Positions 49,091 through 62,269 of a stretch of 64,000 nt of DNA are shown one piece after another. Under the pieces are notes generated by a model. The model was not told the DNA's origin. It made no database searches and saw only the letters and a program-made list of their open reading frames with translations. The stretch comes from Diphasiastrum complanatum (lineage: Eukaryota; Streptophyta; Lycopodiopsida; Lycopodiales; Lycopodiaceae), in contig CM055112.1 in NCBI GenBank assembly GCA_029204225.1, positions 24,900,529 through 24,964,528 of the forward strand, in the 5' to 3' direction. A program made the position numbers and the translations under genes. The number at the start of each line of letters is the position of its first letter. Position 1 is the stretch's first letter.

Positions 49091-49349
49091 TTCCAACCTG
49101 AACCAAGTCAACTTCAAAACAACATCTACTTTATTATTTGACTAGGTCTTAGTGTTTGCCAAATACCACAATTCTTTCCAAATTTATTGCAAAACCCTAC
49201 AACCAAAAAACAAAACAACTATGCCATTTGGACACCACCACTTTATTCGTCTCTGACTAATATTTAAAAAAATAAAAAATAAAAACAGTCAAGTTACCAA
49301 AGAGTCCAAGAGGCCTACTTGCCCAATCCTAAGGTACTCTAGATTTGTT
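49091..49349 (+). other. Spacer between minisatellite and gypsy gag
   Basis: AT-rich, with poly-A stretches near 49266-49290. No gene or LTR terminus recognised. Confidence 0.4.
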
Positions 49350-49846
49350 ATGGATTGTCCTTACGATCCAAATTCCACAGAGGACTATCCACTAGAGATG
49401 GTCTCTCCATCTATCGAATAGGCTCGATTCAATAGATATTCTAGGATGAAATCTCAAGTCCAAGAGCCATCAACAAACCCATTTGACAGATGGAAACCCA
49501 TGTGTTTTGAAGCTCCATACGATCGACCACACTTTCGTGCTGCAGAATCTTCACATGCACGAGCTAATTTAAACGGCGCTTTTGCAAATAATGTTCCGTG
49601 TACTGAAAAACGAACTCCCAAGTTACATTTACCTAAGTACGATGACAACACTAACACTCAAAGATTTCTTCAACTCTTTGAGAACACATGTGATGTCTAT
49701 GGCGAGACATCACCAGAAGCCATGGTTTAGCTCTTTTAAATGACCATGATTGATCGAGCACGAGAATGGTTTTTTAACCTTGATCGTGAAGATAAACGAG
49801 ACTGGTCACTCTTGAAGGAAGCCTTCATCAAACGTACCTTCCCTTA
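49350..49846 (+). pseudogene. Ty3/gypsy-type gag, N-terminal part
   Basis: The frame opens at ATG 49350 (MDCPYDPNSTEDYPLEM), meets a TAG, and continues as KLHLPKYDDNTNTQRFLQLF, then after two stops REWFFNLDREDKRDWSLLKE and AFIKR. The RxWF...W..L...F pattern is that of the retrotransposon gag domain of Ty3/gypsy elements. It is cut at about 49846, where a modular unit begins at TTAACAACTCTACATAC. Stop codons disable it. Confidence 0.75.
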
Positions 49847-50975
49847 ACAACTCTACATACACTTGATGAATTTCATCTTATTCTAGAAGATTGTTATGGA
49901 TGCCATCAAGATTGACCTAAATTTCCTTGCATGAAAATCAAACTGTGAAAATAAATGTTGTGAGAAGCAGATGTCAACCTCAATGCTTGGAGTATCAAAG
50001 GGTACAATGTCATACATTGTAGTGGAACAACGCATGGACGTTCTGGAACACTAATTTTTTAAAAAAAACTTTGAAAATTTTACTAAGAAAACCCTTAATA
50101 CATTAAAAAACACATGATTAGCAATAATAAGAAAATATACATACTGCCTAAAAGAATTTATACTAAAAAAGTTTAAAAATAAAAACTGAATAAATCATGT
50201 GTTTTATTCAAAAATTTCGAAAAATAATTTAAGTGCACATTCCAAAAAACCTTAATGCTTTTTTCAAAAATGCGTTCCGGAACAAGGCCTTGCAATTATT
50301 GTGTACATCTATAACTACACAAGTTTCATGATGAAATGGATCATGTAGAGTTTGTGTGTGAGATGAAGATCTTCTGATGCTCATACATTGCACTCAAGGC
50401 ATAAATCTTTCTTGTACCTACACGATCAACAATTGCAACCTCACTATTCACATGCTTCATTGCTCTCAAAAGAATTATTGAGGCCTCCAATCTCTTAAGG
50501 GGCCAAAAAGAGACTTTAGGTCTGTCAGATGGTCACTCCAACTAAGGGCTCAAGACATGGTGGCCACAGCTATAAAAGGCTGACATCCTCAAACACATAA
50601 TAAGTTGTCAATTGTGATATGAGATGGAGCATAGCCGAGTTCTCTCCTGCTCGCGATTTCGTGTTTTTGCCTTGTTGTGTATCTGCTGTGTCTTGAAAGC
50701 TATGGCTATAATGCACCTTCTGTCAATGCTTTGGTGAATATTAAGCATAAATCAAGCTGGAGTTCGTTTCCTTCAATTTTGTCTATTGTCAAAGATCTTG
50801 TTGCAATAAACCTTGCCCTTGTTCGTAGTGCATTGTGTTTTCACGTCCAGGAAGACACGCAATTAGCGGTGCCAGCAAACCTTTCGTTGCTAGGTCTGCA
50901 TACACGCCTTCAAAGCGGAAAGGTACCTGTGAAGCAGATAGCTCCCGAAGGGTCGTGTAATTAAGGCGCAAGTAA
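49847..50975 (+). repeat. Modular unit U6: AT-unit tail and 5' flank of SAP copy 3
   Basis: Begins at the AACAACTCTACATACAC stretch, so the AT block and G-run are missing. It continues through the ATCAATCTTTCTTGT-like region and the 5' flank of SAP (from about 50573). The frame at 50677-50964 repeats the hydrophobic-start frame seen before copy 2. Confidence 0.8.
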
Positions 50976-51513
50976 ATGTCTGGGGAAAGTTGGAAGCATG
51001 ACAATGATGGAAGGAACCACCAGGCTCCTGAAAGGCCTGTTCTTTGTGCAAATAATTGTGGGTAAGGACACAATGAACTTGTGCTCAAAGTGTTACACAT
51101 CAAATTTTGTCATCAGGCGAGACAACAACTTCACTAAAATGAGTTTTGAGGGAACTGCCACGACGTTAGAAACACCAAACTCCGAATTGACATCCTCCCA
51201 GCCGGTTGATTTACTAAGGGAAGGTAGAGACGTAGCTACAGTTGCATCACATACTGAGCTTGCTGACATTGGAAAACCTGCCGCTGGCGTTTCGACAGAA
51301 GCTACCGCATCTCATGATCCTAGTCGCTGCTTTTCCTGTAGCAAACGCATTCCATTGTGTGGGTTAATTAAATGCTGATGCGGAAATGCATTTTGCTCAT
51401 TGCACCGATACGCTGAAACGCATCAGTGTACAACTAATTACAAAGCGATTGGGCACAATGCCATCGCAAAGGCAAATCCTGTAGTCAAGGCTAAAAAGTT
51501 AGAGAGAATTTAA
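50976..51513 (+). pseudogene. A20/AN1 (SAP-type) pseudogene, copy 3, deletion and nonsense
   Basis: The conserved ATG is at 50976. An 11-bp deletion in the A20 finger (after CANNCG, TGTGGGTAAGG) brings in a stop. In the frame that is open afterwards, the AN1 finger has TGA where the Arg of CRC should be (AAATGCTGATGC, near 51371-51379). The rest keeps the AN1 cysteine lost in copy 1 and ends with TAA at 51511 right after the usual final Ile. Two independent lesions make it the most damaged copy. Confidence 0.88.
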
Positions 51514-51573
51514 ATGATTGACAGTTGAATATTGCTTAAACAACTTTCTTATTCCATTGAGTCCTAAGCAATA

Positions 51574-51737
51574 CTCATTAATAAGTTAATAGAATGTAGT
51601 TAGTTACATCTCTATCGCTCTCTCTCTCTCTCCCCGCTATGCTATCTATCTTTTCTGTGTGATGCTACATGAATTCTCTGAAGGTATAATTGTTTGATCT
51701 CAATATATGTTTCTTATACCTCCTCGTAATTGAAGCT
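51574..51737 (+). repeat. 5'-truncated LTR-like block
   Basis: Starts at CTCATTAATAAGTTAATAG, about 120 bp into the L block, and ends AGCTTAGCA. It is joined by a deletion to the SAP copy 3 flank. Confidence 0.6.
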
Positions 51738-53387
<1,650 letters not shown>

Positions 53388-54028
53388 GGAAGACGTGAAC
53401 TTCGTTCCAATGATGAATACACATCATTGAAACAAGCCATGTTTGATGCCATTGGAGAAGAAGACGAGGGATCAGATGTCGTATAACCCTAGAAACCAAC
53501 CTCACAACCAGTCAGGGGGACATTATCAACGTCCTTGACAACAATTTGTTTCACAAAACCAACACCAGCACTACCCACTACAAAAAAACCAAGTTCATAT
53601 ACAAGAGTTGCCAAGACAGTCTAGACATGAACCTCAACAACAGCTGGCGCTACGATATAACACTTCCATGTACTAGTTTTCAGCTATATAAAACTGACAA
53701 CTCATGCTTGTGCAGATGAGATGAGTATTCCACACCAACAGAAAATCCAGCACAACTAGCCATCCAAGATGGTTATGCTATTGCCATAGGACCAATGAGC
53801 AACCACTGTTTTATTTGTGACAAAACTGGCCACTTCATGGTTGATTGTAAAGTTAAGAACAGATACCATGCGGAGTGTCCAGACTGTGTTTGCAAACATA
53901 GTTTCAAAGACTGTCCTAAACAACCTAACAAGATCTTTCCAGCACGTCATATATCATCTGAACCTGTTAGAGTTCTCACTAGAACACAACGCCAACACCA
54001 AGAACAACAGCAAAACAATGCTAAATGA
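53388..54028 (+). pseudogene. Ty3/gypsy-type gag C-terminus with CCHC knuckle
   Basis: A Gln/Asn-rich segment (about 53490-53660) leads to a frame with CFICDKTGHFMVDC (a C-x2-C-x4-H-x4-C knuckle, near 53808) and a Gln-rich tail (QRQHQEQQQNNAK). Stops interrupt the earlier part. It is probably the continuation of the gag at 49350-49846, separated by unit U6. Confidence 0.72.
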
Positions 54029-54049
54029 GTTGACCAACATGGAAGCCAC

Positions 54050-55170
54050 TTGACAACTTCCAAATTACCCAGAGACTACCCAGACCCAAAAGTAGAACAA
54101 AGGCAGTACAATGAATTTAGAGATGAGTTTTTGCGAGAGGAAGAACATATGGAAAGTCTGTTATCAGTTCAAATCCCCGAAAAAGAACAATCCCTACAGG
54201 GACTTGAAGTATTTTCTGACCTCCTACAAGCTCAACTCACCATGCCATTGCATAGCACAATAAAATCTTTCACCAGGCTTCAACGCTATATCCATCATAG
54301 TTTTTAGCTGCCTACTATTCCTGACGACCAGCGGAAAACAAAAGAGATTCCTGAAATTCCCTAGATTCCTATGAATCTGCTAAATATAGGTGCTGCTAAG
54401 GGGACTAGCATCACCTTACGTCTGTCCTATAAAGACTATCCCACAGTATCCGCTATCCTTGATAGTGGATCAGGCATAAATATAATGGCTTTATCATTGG
54501 CAAAGTCATGGGGCTTCCATACCCTCGATCAACCACGATACAAACTTCGCATGGCTGTCAACGAGTTACAGACCCTGCTAGTCATTCATCAAATATTAAT
54601 GTTCAAATTGTGGGTGTCAAATTTGTAATCAATTGTGTCATCTTAGACTTAGCAGAAGATGAAAATACTTATAAACTTCTTCTTGGTACTGGCTCTAGAT
54701 GACAGGTGTTGTCCAAGATTGGAAGCATAGCAAAATCACCTTTGGCAATCCAAACAAACGAGTCATTGTTGACTCAACTGGCCATGTCAAGCCCGCTAAA
54801 GTTTATAATGATTGGTCATCAACAACTTATGACGAATCAGATAGTGTCCCGATCCAACCAAAAGGCCACTATACAAGATTCACGGACATAATAAATTGGG
54901 GTCAAGCACTAGCCACTATGGACTGTGCTGATTCCAACCGATGTCATATCGAAACTGCTACAAAAGATGTGGATATTCTACCATCTTCTACAAACATTGA
55001 TACACCCATCATCTCACTTATGATGATTGACCCAATTCCTATTGGTTGGTGCCCAGGAGAACTAGCGTCTCTACCGCCCATGTTTCAAAAGAAGGTATGC
55101 TTTCCATGGATGATGTTGAAATGGTGGATGAACATGTACTCCTTTATCTAGATGCCCAACGTTATCCGCC
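54050..55170 (+). pseudogene. Ty3/gypsy-type protease region
   Basis: Frame 54371-54628 reads YPTVSAILDSGSGINIMAL, an aspartic protease with D-S-G, then ALSLAKSWGF. A shifted frame carries KLLLGTGSR, and 54699-55151 continues DWKHSKITFGN. Frame 54050-54307 is an acidic spacer with no motif. No reverse transcriptase follows: the relic is cut near 55630. Frameshifts make it nonfunctional. Confidence 0.7.
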
Positions 55171-55630
55171 AAAATCAATTCCTCAGAAGATCAACAACGT
55201 ATCAGCAGAAAGCTTCAGGCCAGGAGGAAATCACCCAATGGCACAACATCAGAGGATTCAGCTTCAGGTGATGGAAGCTCAACCTCACACACAACCTCTC
55301 CAACAAACTTATCACCCTTACATACTATCGACGGGGGTGAAGGAGCAGCTACATCATCGGCAGCAACAAACATGAGCACAACTCAAGTCATGCCACCAGA
55401 CCAAGTCATCACCCCACCCCTGCTGATTACCACGCCAATGCCGCCAACTTCACCACCGGCACATTCTTTGGGGAGGGGGAGGAGTGGGGAGTCCCAGCCC
55501 CCAAGACACGGAAGTGGCCCAGCAGTCACAAGACCAACCACCGCAGACCCCGCAAGTCCATACCTTGGACACTTCACAATATTTTGATGTTGCGGACCTG
55601 ATGGAGATCAGTGATGAGGATTTCAATAGG
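55171..55630 (+). other. Gln/Pro-rich tail of the gypsy relic
   Basis: Plus frames such as 55046-55375 and 55372-55587 are rich in Gln, His and Pro (TPMPPTSPPAHSLGRGRSG). They could be a linker but match nothing I know. The sequence ends in GATTTCAATAGGATTTCAAAT, where an AT-rich unit starts. Confidence 0.4.
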
Positions 55631-56722
55631 ATTTCAAATATATCTAGTTATCCTTTTTACATAGGATTTCAATTGATTCAAACTTTGGGTCATTGTTTGG
55701 AAAATCCGGCAAGAATAGGAATGGAATCGATATCTTTCTCCAAAAACTGACTCTTGTAAAACACTTCTTGGAAGTTGACTTTTAAAATATCGGCTATTTT
55801 TTTCAAATGTAGAGAAAATTTTGTTTATTGTTTTCAAATCCAAGAAATTCTTGTGTAGTAGAGTATGTAACATGTCATATAAAGCTTAGGTTGCATAGCT
55901 TCATATTACAAGATCTCGAAAAAATCAACTTCTTCTAGAAAACGCAATAAATTAGGGTGATGCAATAATCAATATAAAAAATTATGTTAAGTTTGTACTT
56001 TTTGATATGTATTTTAATAATGATTAAGAAATACTTGTGTCATTTTTGTATTTTAAAAAAGTAAAATGCCTTGCACTTTGTTAAAACTTTATTATGGGCC
56101 ACTAAAAGAATGTATCAAACCTTAGAGCCAAAATAATTATTTTTAAAATGTTAACTAAAATAAGAATGATGCGGCATACCACAAAGGCCTTGCCATTAAT
56201 GTGGTGTTTTGATATTTGTTAATATTTGACATGATAAATGACCATTAGTAACAATGCATAAACATCATTTTCTAACTTTACATTGTTGTTTATTAATTGA
56301 AATGTTTTTTTTTTTTCATTTTGGATCTCAACATTGACTATTTTGTGATTTGAATAATGTCAATCTCGACTTAAGTCAACATTTATAATCTCACTACTGA
56401 CTATATAAAATGAATGATTTCAGATTTTCAACAATTGTAGACTTCATTTCACAATAATAATTACTATCTTTATATTTCAGTATGTTCCATGTCACAATCT
56501 CACAATCTATAATCATAAAATTATTCACAATATTGCAATTAGTTTTCACAAAAGTAATGACAAATTTTATCATTAAGTATGCGTAATTTATAGCTCACTA
56601 TAAAAATTTTAGATTAATGTTCATGAAAGTCATCGTAAATTATATGATGTAATATTTATGATTTCATGATGCACATTCACTTTCAGAAAATTAATACTAT
56701 AATTTATTGTTTTCGATTTCAC
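55631..56722 (+). repeat. AT-rich unit U7, left part
   Basis: Starts within the unit at AATATATCTAGTTATCC and follows U1 through the degenerate AT block to ATTTCACAACTA, where E6 is inserted. No gene. Confidence 0.85.
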
Positions 56723-56727
56723 AACTA
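56723..56727. repeat. Target-site duplication AACTA, left of E6
   Basis: AACTA before TGTTAGTTGAAC and again at 60210-60214. Uninterrupted copies read CACAACTAAATGCACAAG (for example 11127). Confidence 0.94.
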
Positions 56728-57017
56728 TGTTAGTTGAACTTTTGACATGATAAATCGGGCTAAATAAGAGAAGAAATGACATGTTATTTCATCAAATATG
56801 CTACTTAGCGTGACCGGCAAAAATTTTGGTCCATATAGCCATAGCCGAAGGGGTCCCAGTCCGCCCAAAATGGACTGCCGAGAGGTTTGATAAATAAAAC
56901 AACCTTAGAAATGGCTGTGTAATTTTTGTTTTGATCCATGATCTTACCGAATTTTCGGTGGATTGCCAATGTAAAATGTTATATTAATACAATATGATGT
57001 TTGAGATTTTTTTTCAG

Positions 57018-57160
57018 GTTCTCCTTTCATCCAGCCTATGTGGAAATCAGAGACTGGCGATTATTTTCGAGCACCTGGATATTTAGAAAATGTCAAGAAC
57101 TTTCGACAAAGATCAACATTCTTCTCCAACCGATCTTTTTGGACCAAAAACGTCAATTAA
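57018..57160 (+). pseudogene. Exon-like frame after a splice acceptor inside E6
   Basis: A pyrimidine-rich acceptor (TTTTTTTTCAG ends 57017) is followed by an open stretch of 47 codons ending TAA 57158-57160. It starts SPFIQPMWKSETGDYF and ends FWTKNVN. Base composition changes from AT-rich intron-like sequence to mixed. It reads like the last exon of a captured host gene, but I do not recognise the protein and see no upstream exon. Confidence 0.35.
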
Positions 57161-59210
57161 AAGTCGAATGAGAAATACCATTACCAGAATGTTGAGATCC
57201 TCCTTTAAGTGCGTTAATCAGAGAAATCGCTTTGTATGGGGAGCGTAGGTTTATCATGTCGATTCTGCGTTCACACCTCTGAGATTACGTAACTTTCCAT
57301 GCCTACAATGGAGCTATGTAGGTCTCCAATTGAGAATCCAGTTGTTAGGAACTTGATATGAGTGCTACCTATCTGAGTTATCAGTAAAATGATGTGTGAG
57401 TCTCTCCCACTGAGTGAGCATTTCTTCCTATGTATCGTTTGAACTTGAGCGATTGGGTCTGAGCACAGCCAATGAGTACTGCCTCTGAGAACAGATGTAG
57501 TCTGAGTGTAACTGTGATCCGAGTGCCAACATTGAGTGATATCCTCTGTGGCTCGAGTGATGCTGAGCAATGACTTCAAATGCTTGAGCAACAATTTTTC
57601 AGAATTTCTAATAACAATCCACACTAGATTGTTCTTGGCTGGAGCGTGATTATGTATGACAACTTCTTTGGAGGGCCTTTTTCCACGGCTACGTTTGTTG
57701 GAGCTACAACGTGAGCATCATTGTGCAGAGCAGCCACATGAATGCCGCCTTACATTCACGTATTCCCAACAATCATTGCTATGAGTGCTACCAGAGATAT
57801 GATGTTCATGGAGTTGTCTTTGAAGATCCAACGATTGTACTGGTGAAAGTATTGCAGTTGACTACTGATTCCTACCCTTCCAAATGCAACTTGATATGTG
57901 AGGCACTTCATCGCTACTACTACCACTGGGAATTATCATCGTTGAACATCCTCGTAGCGCAAATGGCACTCAGTTTGATGTGGAGTTTCAGTTTATGATG
58001 CAATCATCTGAGGAGACCATTGTTTCAGTACCTACATAAGCTTGATTGCGTTGAGCAACACCTATCAGTGACAATGTTAGCGTGCCCATTCCAGATAGTG
58101 GTGATATGAAGAAAGGTTTTGATTCTATGGATCATTCTTATTCGTAAGCTTCATGACAATCAATCTCTGACAACCTGGAGAGATACACTTGTGAGCAAAT
58201 TCCAGCATGATATCTTCCATTCTATAAGGCACTTGAGCTGATGAATACTACTTGACCTGAGATGCTGATTTTGACCATGAAGGACAAATTGCCACTCTTT
58301 GAAAAATCCTCAGTTGGTCTCTGATTTCCAGTAGGCTGGAGCTGAATGAGGCCTAGAAAGAGAACCTTACATGTAAGTTTCCTCGTTTTGTTCTCACCCT
58401 TTGCTACCTGCGTATTCAATCTATGATAGATGATACAATTGTGTATGTCATAGATGTTGTAGTAGTGATTATAATTTCTTATTGCAAAAATCTTTAATGC
58501 ATACTGTTTTCTTCCATGTCTTCATTAAGAAATGTCATGGTATGCTAAAAGAACTCATAGACAGTGTATTGTTATGTCTCAGGAGAAAGTTAAATGTAGC
58601 ATAGTTGTGATTTGAGGTGATGATAGTTTTAGACTCTAGCAGAATTGCTAGTTTGCTCAGAGTGATTGCTTTTTGTCTGAATGCATGAGAAAGCCTTTAA
58701 GGAATGTTGCTTGAGTGAATGTGATGAATGAATTAAGCAAGTCGTCCTCGTCTCCTTGGAACACAGGAGCGATGTTCATCTCACTATGGTTGGAATACAC
58801 TACATGAGTTAAGAACTAACCCATTGTCGATCTTCATCTAGAACCACAATAGTTGAGATAACTCGTTGGAACATACAGTTCTTGACTATTCACTATTGGC
58901 CATCTATAAACCAAGATGGTTGGGGAATTGCACGCTACACTTGAATAGCTCCCATGACTATTTAGATGGAAGGGGTGTACTTATCGAGTACTTTGGGAAA
59001 GGGTCATATAATACAACCATGATTCACTACCTAATGACGGATTGTGTCCATCTTTGGTGCCGCTAGATTAGCAAAGATCCTAGCAACTCCAGAGCCCTGC
59101 ATATTACCTCTGCTTGACTATGATAGGACTAGGGATGTCTGCATTCTGATCTTCTTCTAGAAATGTCAAAAGTCCGCACATGCATAGAGGTGGATGTTGA
59201 TAATCACTAG
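57161..59210. other. E6 interior, no gene recognised
   Basis: About 2 kb of mixed-composition sequence. Frames such as 57711-57998 (95 codons, with a HCYECYQRYDVHGV segment) and a minus frame at 57271-57624 are possible but have no motif. Composition differs from the AT units. No LTR boundary was found. Confidence 0.45.
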
Positions 59211-59570
59211 TTGAGGGATGCTAGTTATGTGATAAACCCTGTATGTTTGAGAGGTAGTCAATTGGTGTATAGTTATATTGAGGGCTTGACATGTCAGAGA
59301 AGTAGTCAACTAGTATATGGCCTACACCTCAAACCCAAGGAGGTATTGTCCCATAGTCAGAATAATTGGATGGGCTTCAGTAGAATTGATATCATTATAC
59401 ACCACCATTGGAATTGTAAAGGCTGGGGATTTAGCCATTGAAGTTGATAATGAGGGATTTAGAGTCAAAACATCCGTGTACATCATAATGAACGACTCAT
59501 GGGTCTTGGTAGCAACACGCTCCATAGAACTTCAAAGTGCTATTAGGACGAGATCTGGGCCTGGATTGTT

Positions 59571-59912
59571 ATGACTGGGTTAGGATTGCGAGAGCTACCT
59601 CTACCAGGTCACTTCTGCCAGTTGAGTGAAAATGGAAGGGTTTATCATTATTTCTATTCTAAGGATTTCCATAGACATCTCCTAGTTGGAGATAGCCTAT
59701 TCAGAGTTAGACATAATGCTGACTATAGTTCCCTTGTAGTGTATGAGTTGAGTGAAGATTCTACGTGGAAAGAGTTAGGAGGATCCTTTACCCAATATAT
59801 TGAATTGCGTCTAGGGCTTCCCGATCCATTGCCAGAGTATGTGTTAGAGAACTTAAATGATATCATCAAGGATCTGGAAGAGATCCTTGAGAAGAATACG
59901 AGAATGAGGTAG
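59571..59912 (+). CDS. Small protein frame of unknown function in E6
   Basis: 113 codons from ATG 59571 to TAG at 59910. It includes LPLPGHFCQLSENGRVYHYF, an RVRHNADYSSLVVYELSED stretch and an acidic helix-like C-terminus (LENLNDIIKDLEEILEKN). The preceding frame (59317-59574) ends where this begins, with overlapping ATGA-type geometry, so the two may be one older frame. The first ~15 codons also occur, inverted, at the left edge of the window. No family recognised. Confidence 0.35.
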   Translation: MTGLGLRELPLPGHFCQLSENGRVYHYFYSKDFHRHLLVGDSLFRVRHNADYSSLVVYELSEDSTWKELGGSFTQYIELRLGLPDPLPEYVLENLNDIIKDLEEILEKNTRMR

Positions 59913-60209
59913 CTCTGGAACTTTGCAAGCGAGCAAGATATCATTAGTGCAAGTCCCGAGTTTCAAGAAGATTGAGGAAGTGAGTATAACCCTTTATAGG
60001 CTATGTCTCTAGAGGCCTGGAAAACTTCTATTAGCTATAGAGGTACGACTTGGTTGATAGAACATGTCAGGGATCCCCTAGTTAGATTTGTGTTTGGGAC
60101 GTGAACGGCCATTCTCGTAACAACACGACCCTGAACACATAGTGGTGCTGTATCTTGTTATGTTGTTTTCCCCTTAGCTTTGATCCCTTGAGTGGAAAAT
60201 GTCGTAACA

Positions 60210-60860
60210 AACTAAATGCACAAGAATGGACATAATTTGTGCATGTACAAATATTGTGATTCAGTATTTACTGATTTCATAATCTGATATAATCTATAAA
60301 CTTTATATTCAATACCAAGAAAAGTCATGATTTATTATTTATGATTTAAATTTCATAATTTGGGTAATTAGAAAAGACGTTGTTCATTATTTACAATTGC
60401 ACTATAAAAAATGTCAAGATTCAGTATCCATAGTTTGACATTATACAAAAGTCATGATTGACTACTCACAATTTTGCAATTTAATATTGACAAAAACAGT
60501 TCACAATAGTGGTATTCATCATTTAAATATACTTGTAATTTTATAATCATTTTTCATAACGATGATGTTCACAATTAACATATAGATGATTGACAATGAA
60601 CATTCATAGTCAAAGTTTTGAAACTTTTTCAAAGAATTATGATCAATATTCAGAATACGAATATTCACAATTTTACAATCAGTATTCATAGTTTCGTGAC
60701 AAGATCTACCAACAAATAATAAACCATGAGAAAGGAGTGTTTTAACAAAAGTATGTTGAGAACGTATTTCCTTAGTGCTTCTAGATCAAAGAGGGTCCAA
60801 TTACGTAATGCCAAATTAAAGTGGGTTGGATACCATCTGAGAAAGAGAGAGAGAGAGAGA

Positions 60861-60896
<36 letters not shown>

Positions 60897-61614
60897 TCCC
60901 ATGTAGCATTTGAAGTAGATACCAAAGGAGGACTAATTTCAACCCCGATGACTTCAACTATCAAAATATCATGTGAAACTATGGTAATGACCATGTGAAC
61001 ATTATGAGGTACTTTCATTTAACAACTCTACATACACTTGACGAATTTCATCTTATTCTAAAAAATGCAATATATTAGGGTGATGCAATAATTAATATCA
61101 AAAATTATGTTAAGTTTGTACATTTTGACATGTATTACAATCTAATAATGATTAAGAAATACTTGTGTGATTTTTGTATTTAAAAGAAGTAAAATGCCAA
61201 GCACTTTGTTAAAACTTTATTATGAGCCACTAAAAGAATATATCAAATCTTGGAGCCAAATTAATTATTTTTAGAATGTTAAATAAAACAAGAATGATGC
61301 AGCATACCACAAAGGCCTTGCCATTAATATGGTGTTTTAACATTTGTTAATACTTGACATGATAAATGACCATAAGTAACAATGCATAAACATAATTTTC
61401 TAACTTTACATTGTTGTTTAGTAATTGATTGTTTTTTTTTTCTCATTTTGGATTTCAACATTGACTATTTTGTGATTTGAATAATGTCAATCTTGACTTA
61501 AGTCAACATTCATAATTTCACAACTGACTATATAATATGAATGATTTTAGATTTTCAACAATTGTAGTCTTTATTACACAATAATGATTATTATCTTTAT
61601 ATTTGAGTATGTTC
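60210..61614 (+). repeat. AT-rich unit U7, right part
   Basis: Resumes at AACTAAATGCACAAG and follows U1: degenerate AT repeats, G32 tract, AACAACTCTACATACAC. It then jumps back into AT-block sequence (from about 61059, AATGCAATATATTAGGG) and is cut at GAGTATGTTC by E7. No gene. Confidence 0.85.
60863..60894 (+). repeat. G32 tract of unit U7
   Basis: 32 consecutive G after a GA run, the longest of the homologous G-runs. Strongly G-quadruplex-prone on this strand and difficult to sequence accurately. Confidence 0.9.
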
Positions 61615-62269
61615 TGTGAAAAATACAGATCCTAAGTGGATCTAAACTCCAAGATCATTGGCTTGAATGCTTGCACTCCAAACTACATAAGCTAGGAATT
61701 GGCAACACATTCTATGCTACCTAGAATGCAAAGAACTTGATCAAAAAGCATTTATCACAAATGGAAACTTCCATAAACATCAAGTGCGGCCCAAAATAGC
61801 ATTATACAGTCCATAATACATCAGCCTACCACTTTTGGAAAGCACCTAAGATCATACACAATAGCTTGAAGACAATACACACAACAATGCTCTCAATGGA
61901 GGAAGAAACAATGACAATGATCTATTGATCTCAATGAAGCATACAAAAGGTTTCTCCAACCTGTTCTCCACGACTTCCCTACTATTTATGGATGAGGAAG
62001 ATGACTCTCTCTCCTCTCTCTAGAAGGTACTTGACCCTAGATATTCCCTATATAGGAAAAATAGCTAAAAATGGCTTATATGACCAAAATACATCAAAAT
62101 GGTCTCATTTTGAAGGGTATGAAGTTTGACACTTCATCATACTGAAAAAATACAGTAAATAAAAACATTGTGGCCTGGTTCACACGTGCAAAACTCCAGA
62201 ACCAAAACTATTTACAATTTTAGCCAATTTAGGTCTCAAACTAGCTAGGAAATGTTGACAATTTTCACA
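61615..62269 (-). repeat. E7 3' LTR
   Basis: 655 bp with TGTGAA start (plus strand) and TTTTCACA end, so TG..CA termini, close in length to E5's 653 bp. Shared pieces include GTTGACAATTTTCACA. A CACACGTGC lies near 62191 in the same relative place as the E5 palindrome. Confidence 0.88.

Larger units (their letters stand above)
56728..60209. mobile_element. E6: 3.48-kb TG..CA insertion without recognisable polymerase
   Basis: Starts TGTTAGTTGAAC, ends GTCGTAACA and is flanked by perfect 5-bp AACTA duplications, the signature of an LTR-type integrase. I found no internal direct LTR repeats and no gag, integrase or reverse transcriptase motif. It is either a very large solo LTR or a non-autonomous derivative carrying other DNA. 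A second, inverted copy lies at the left window edge. Confidence 0.8.
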
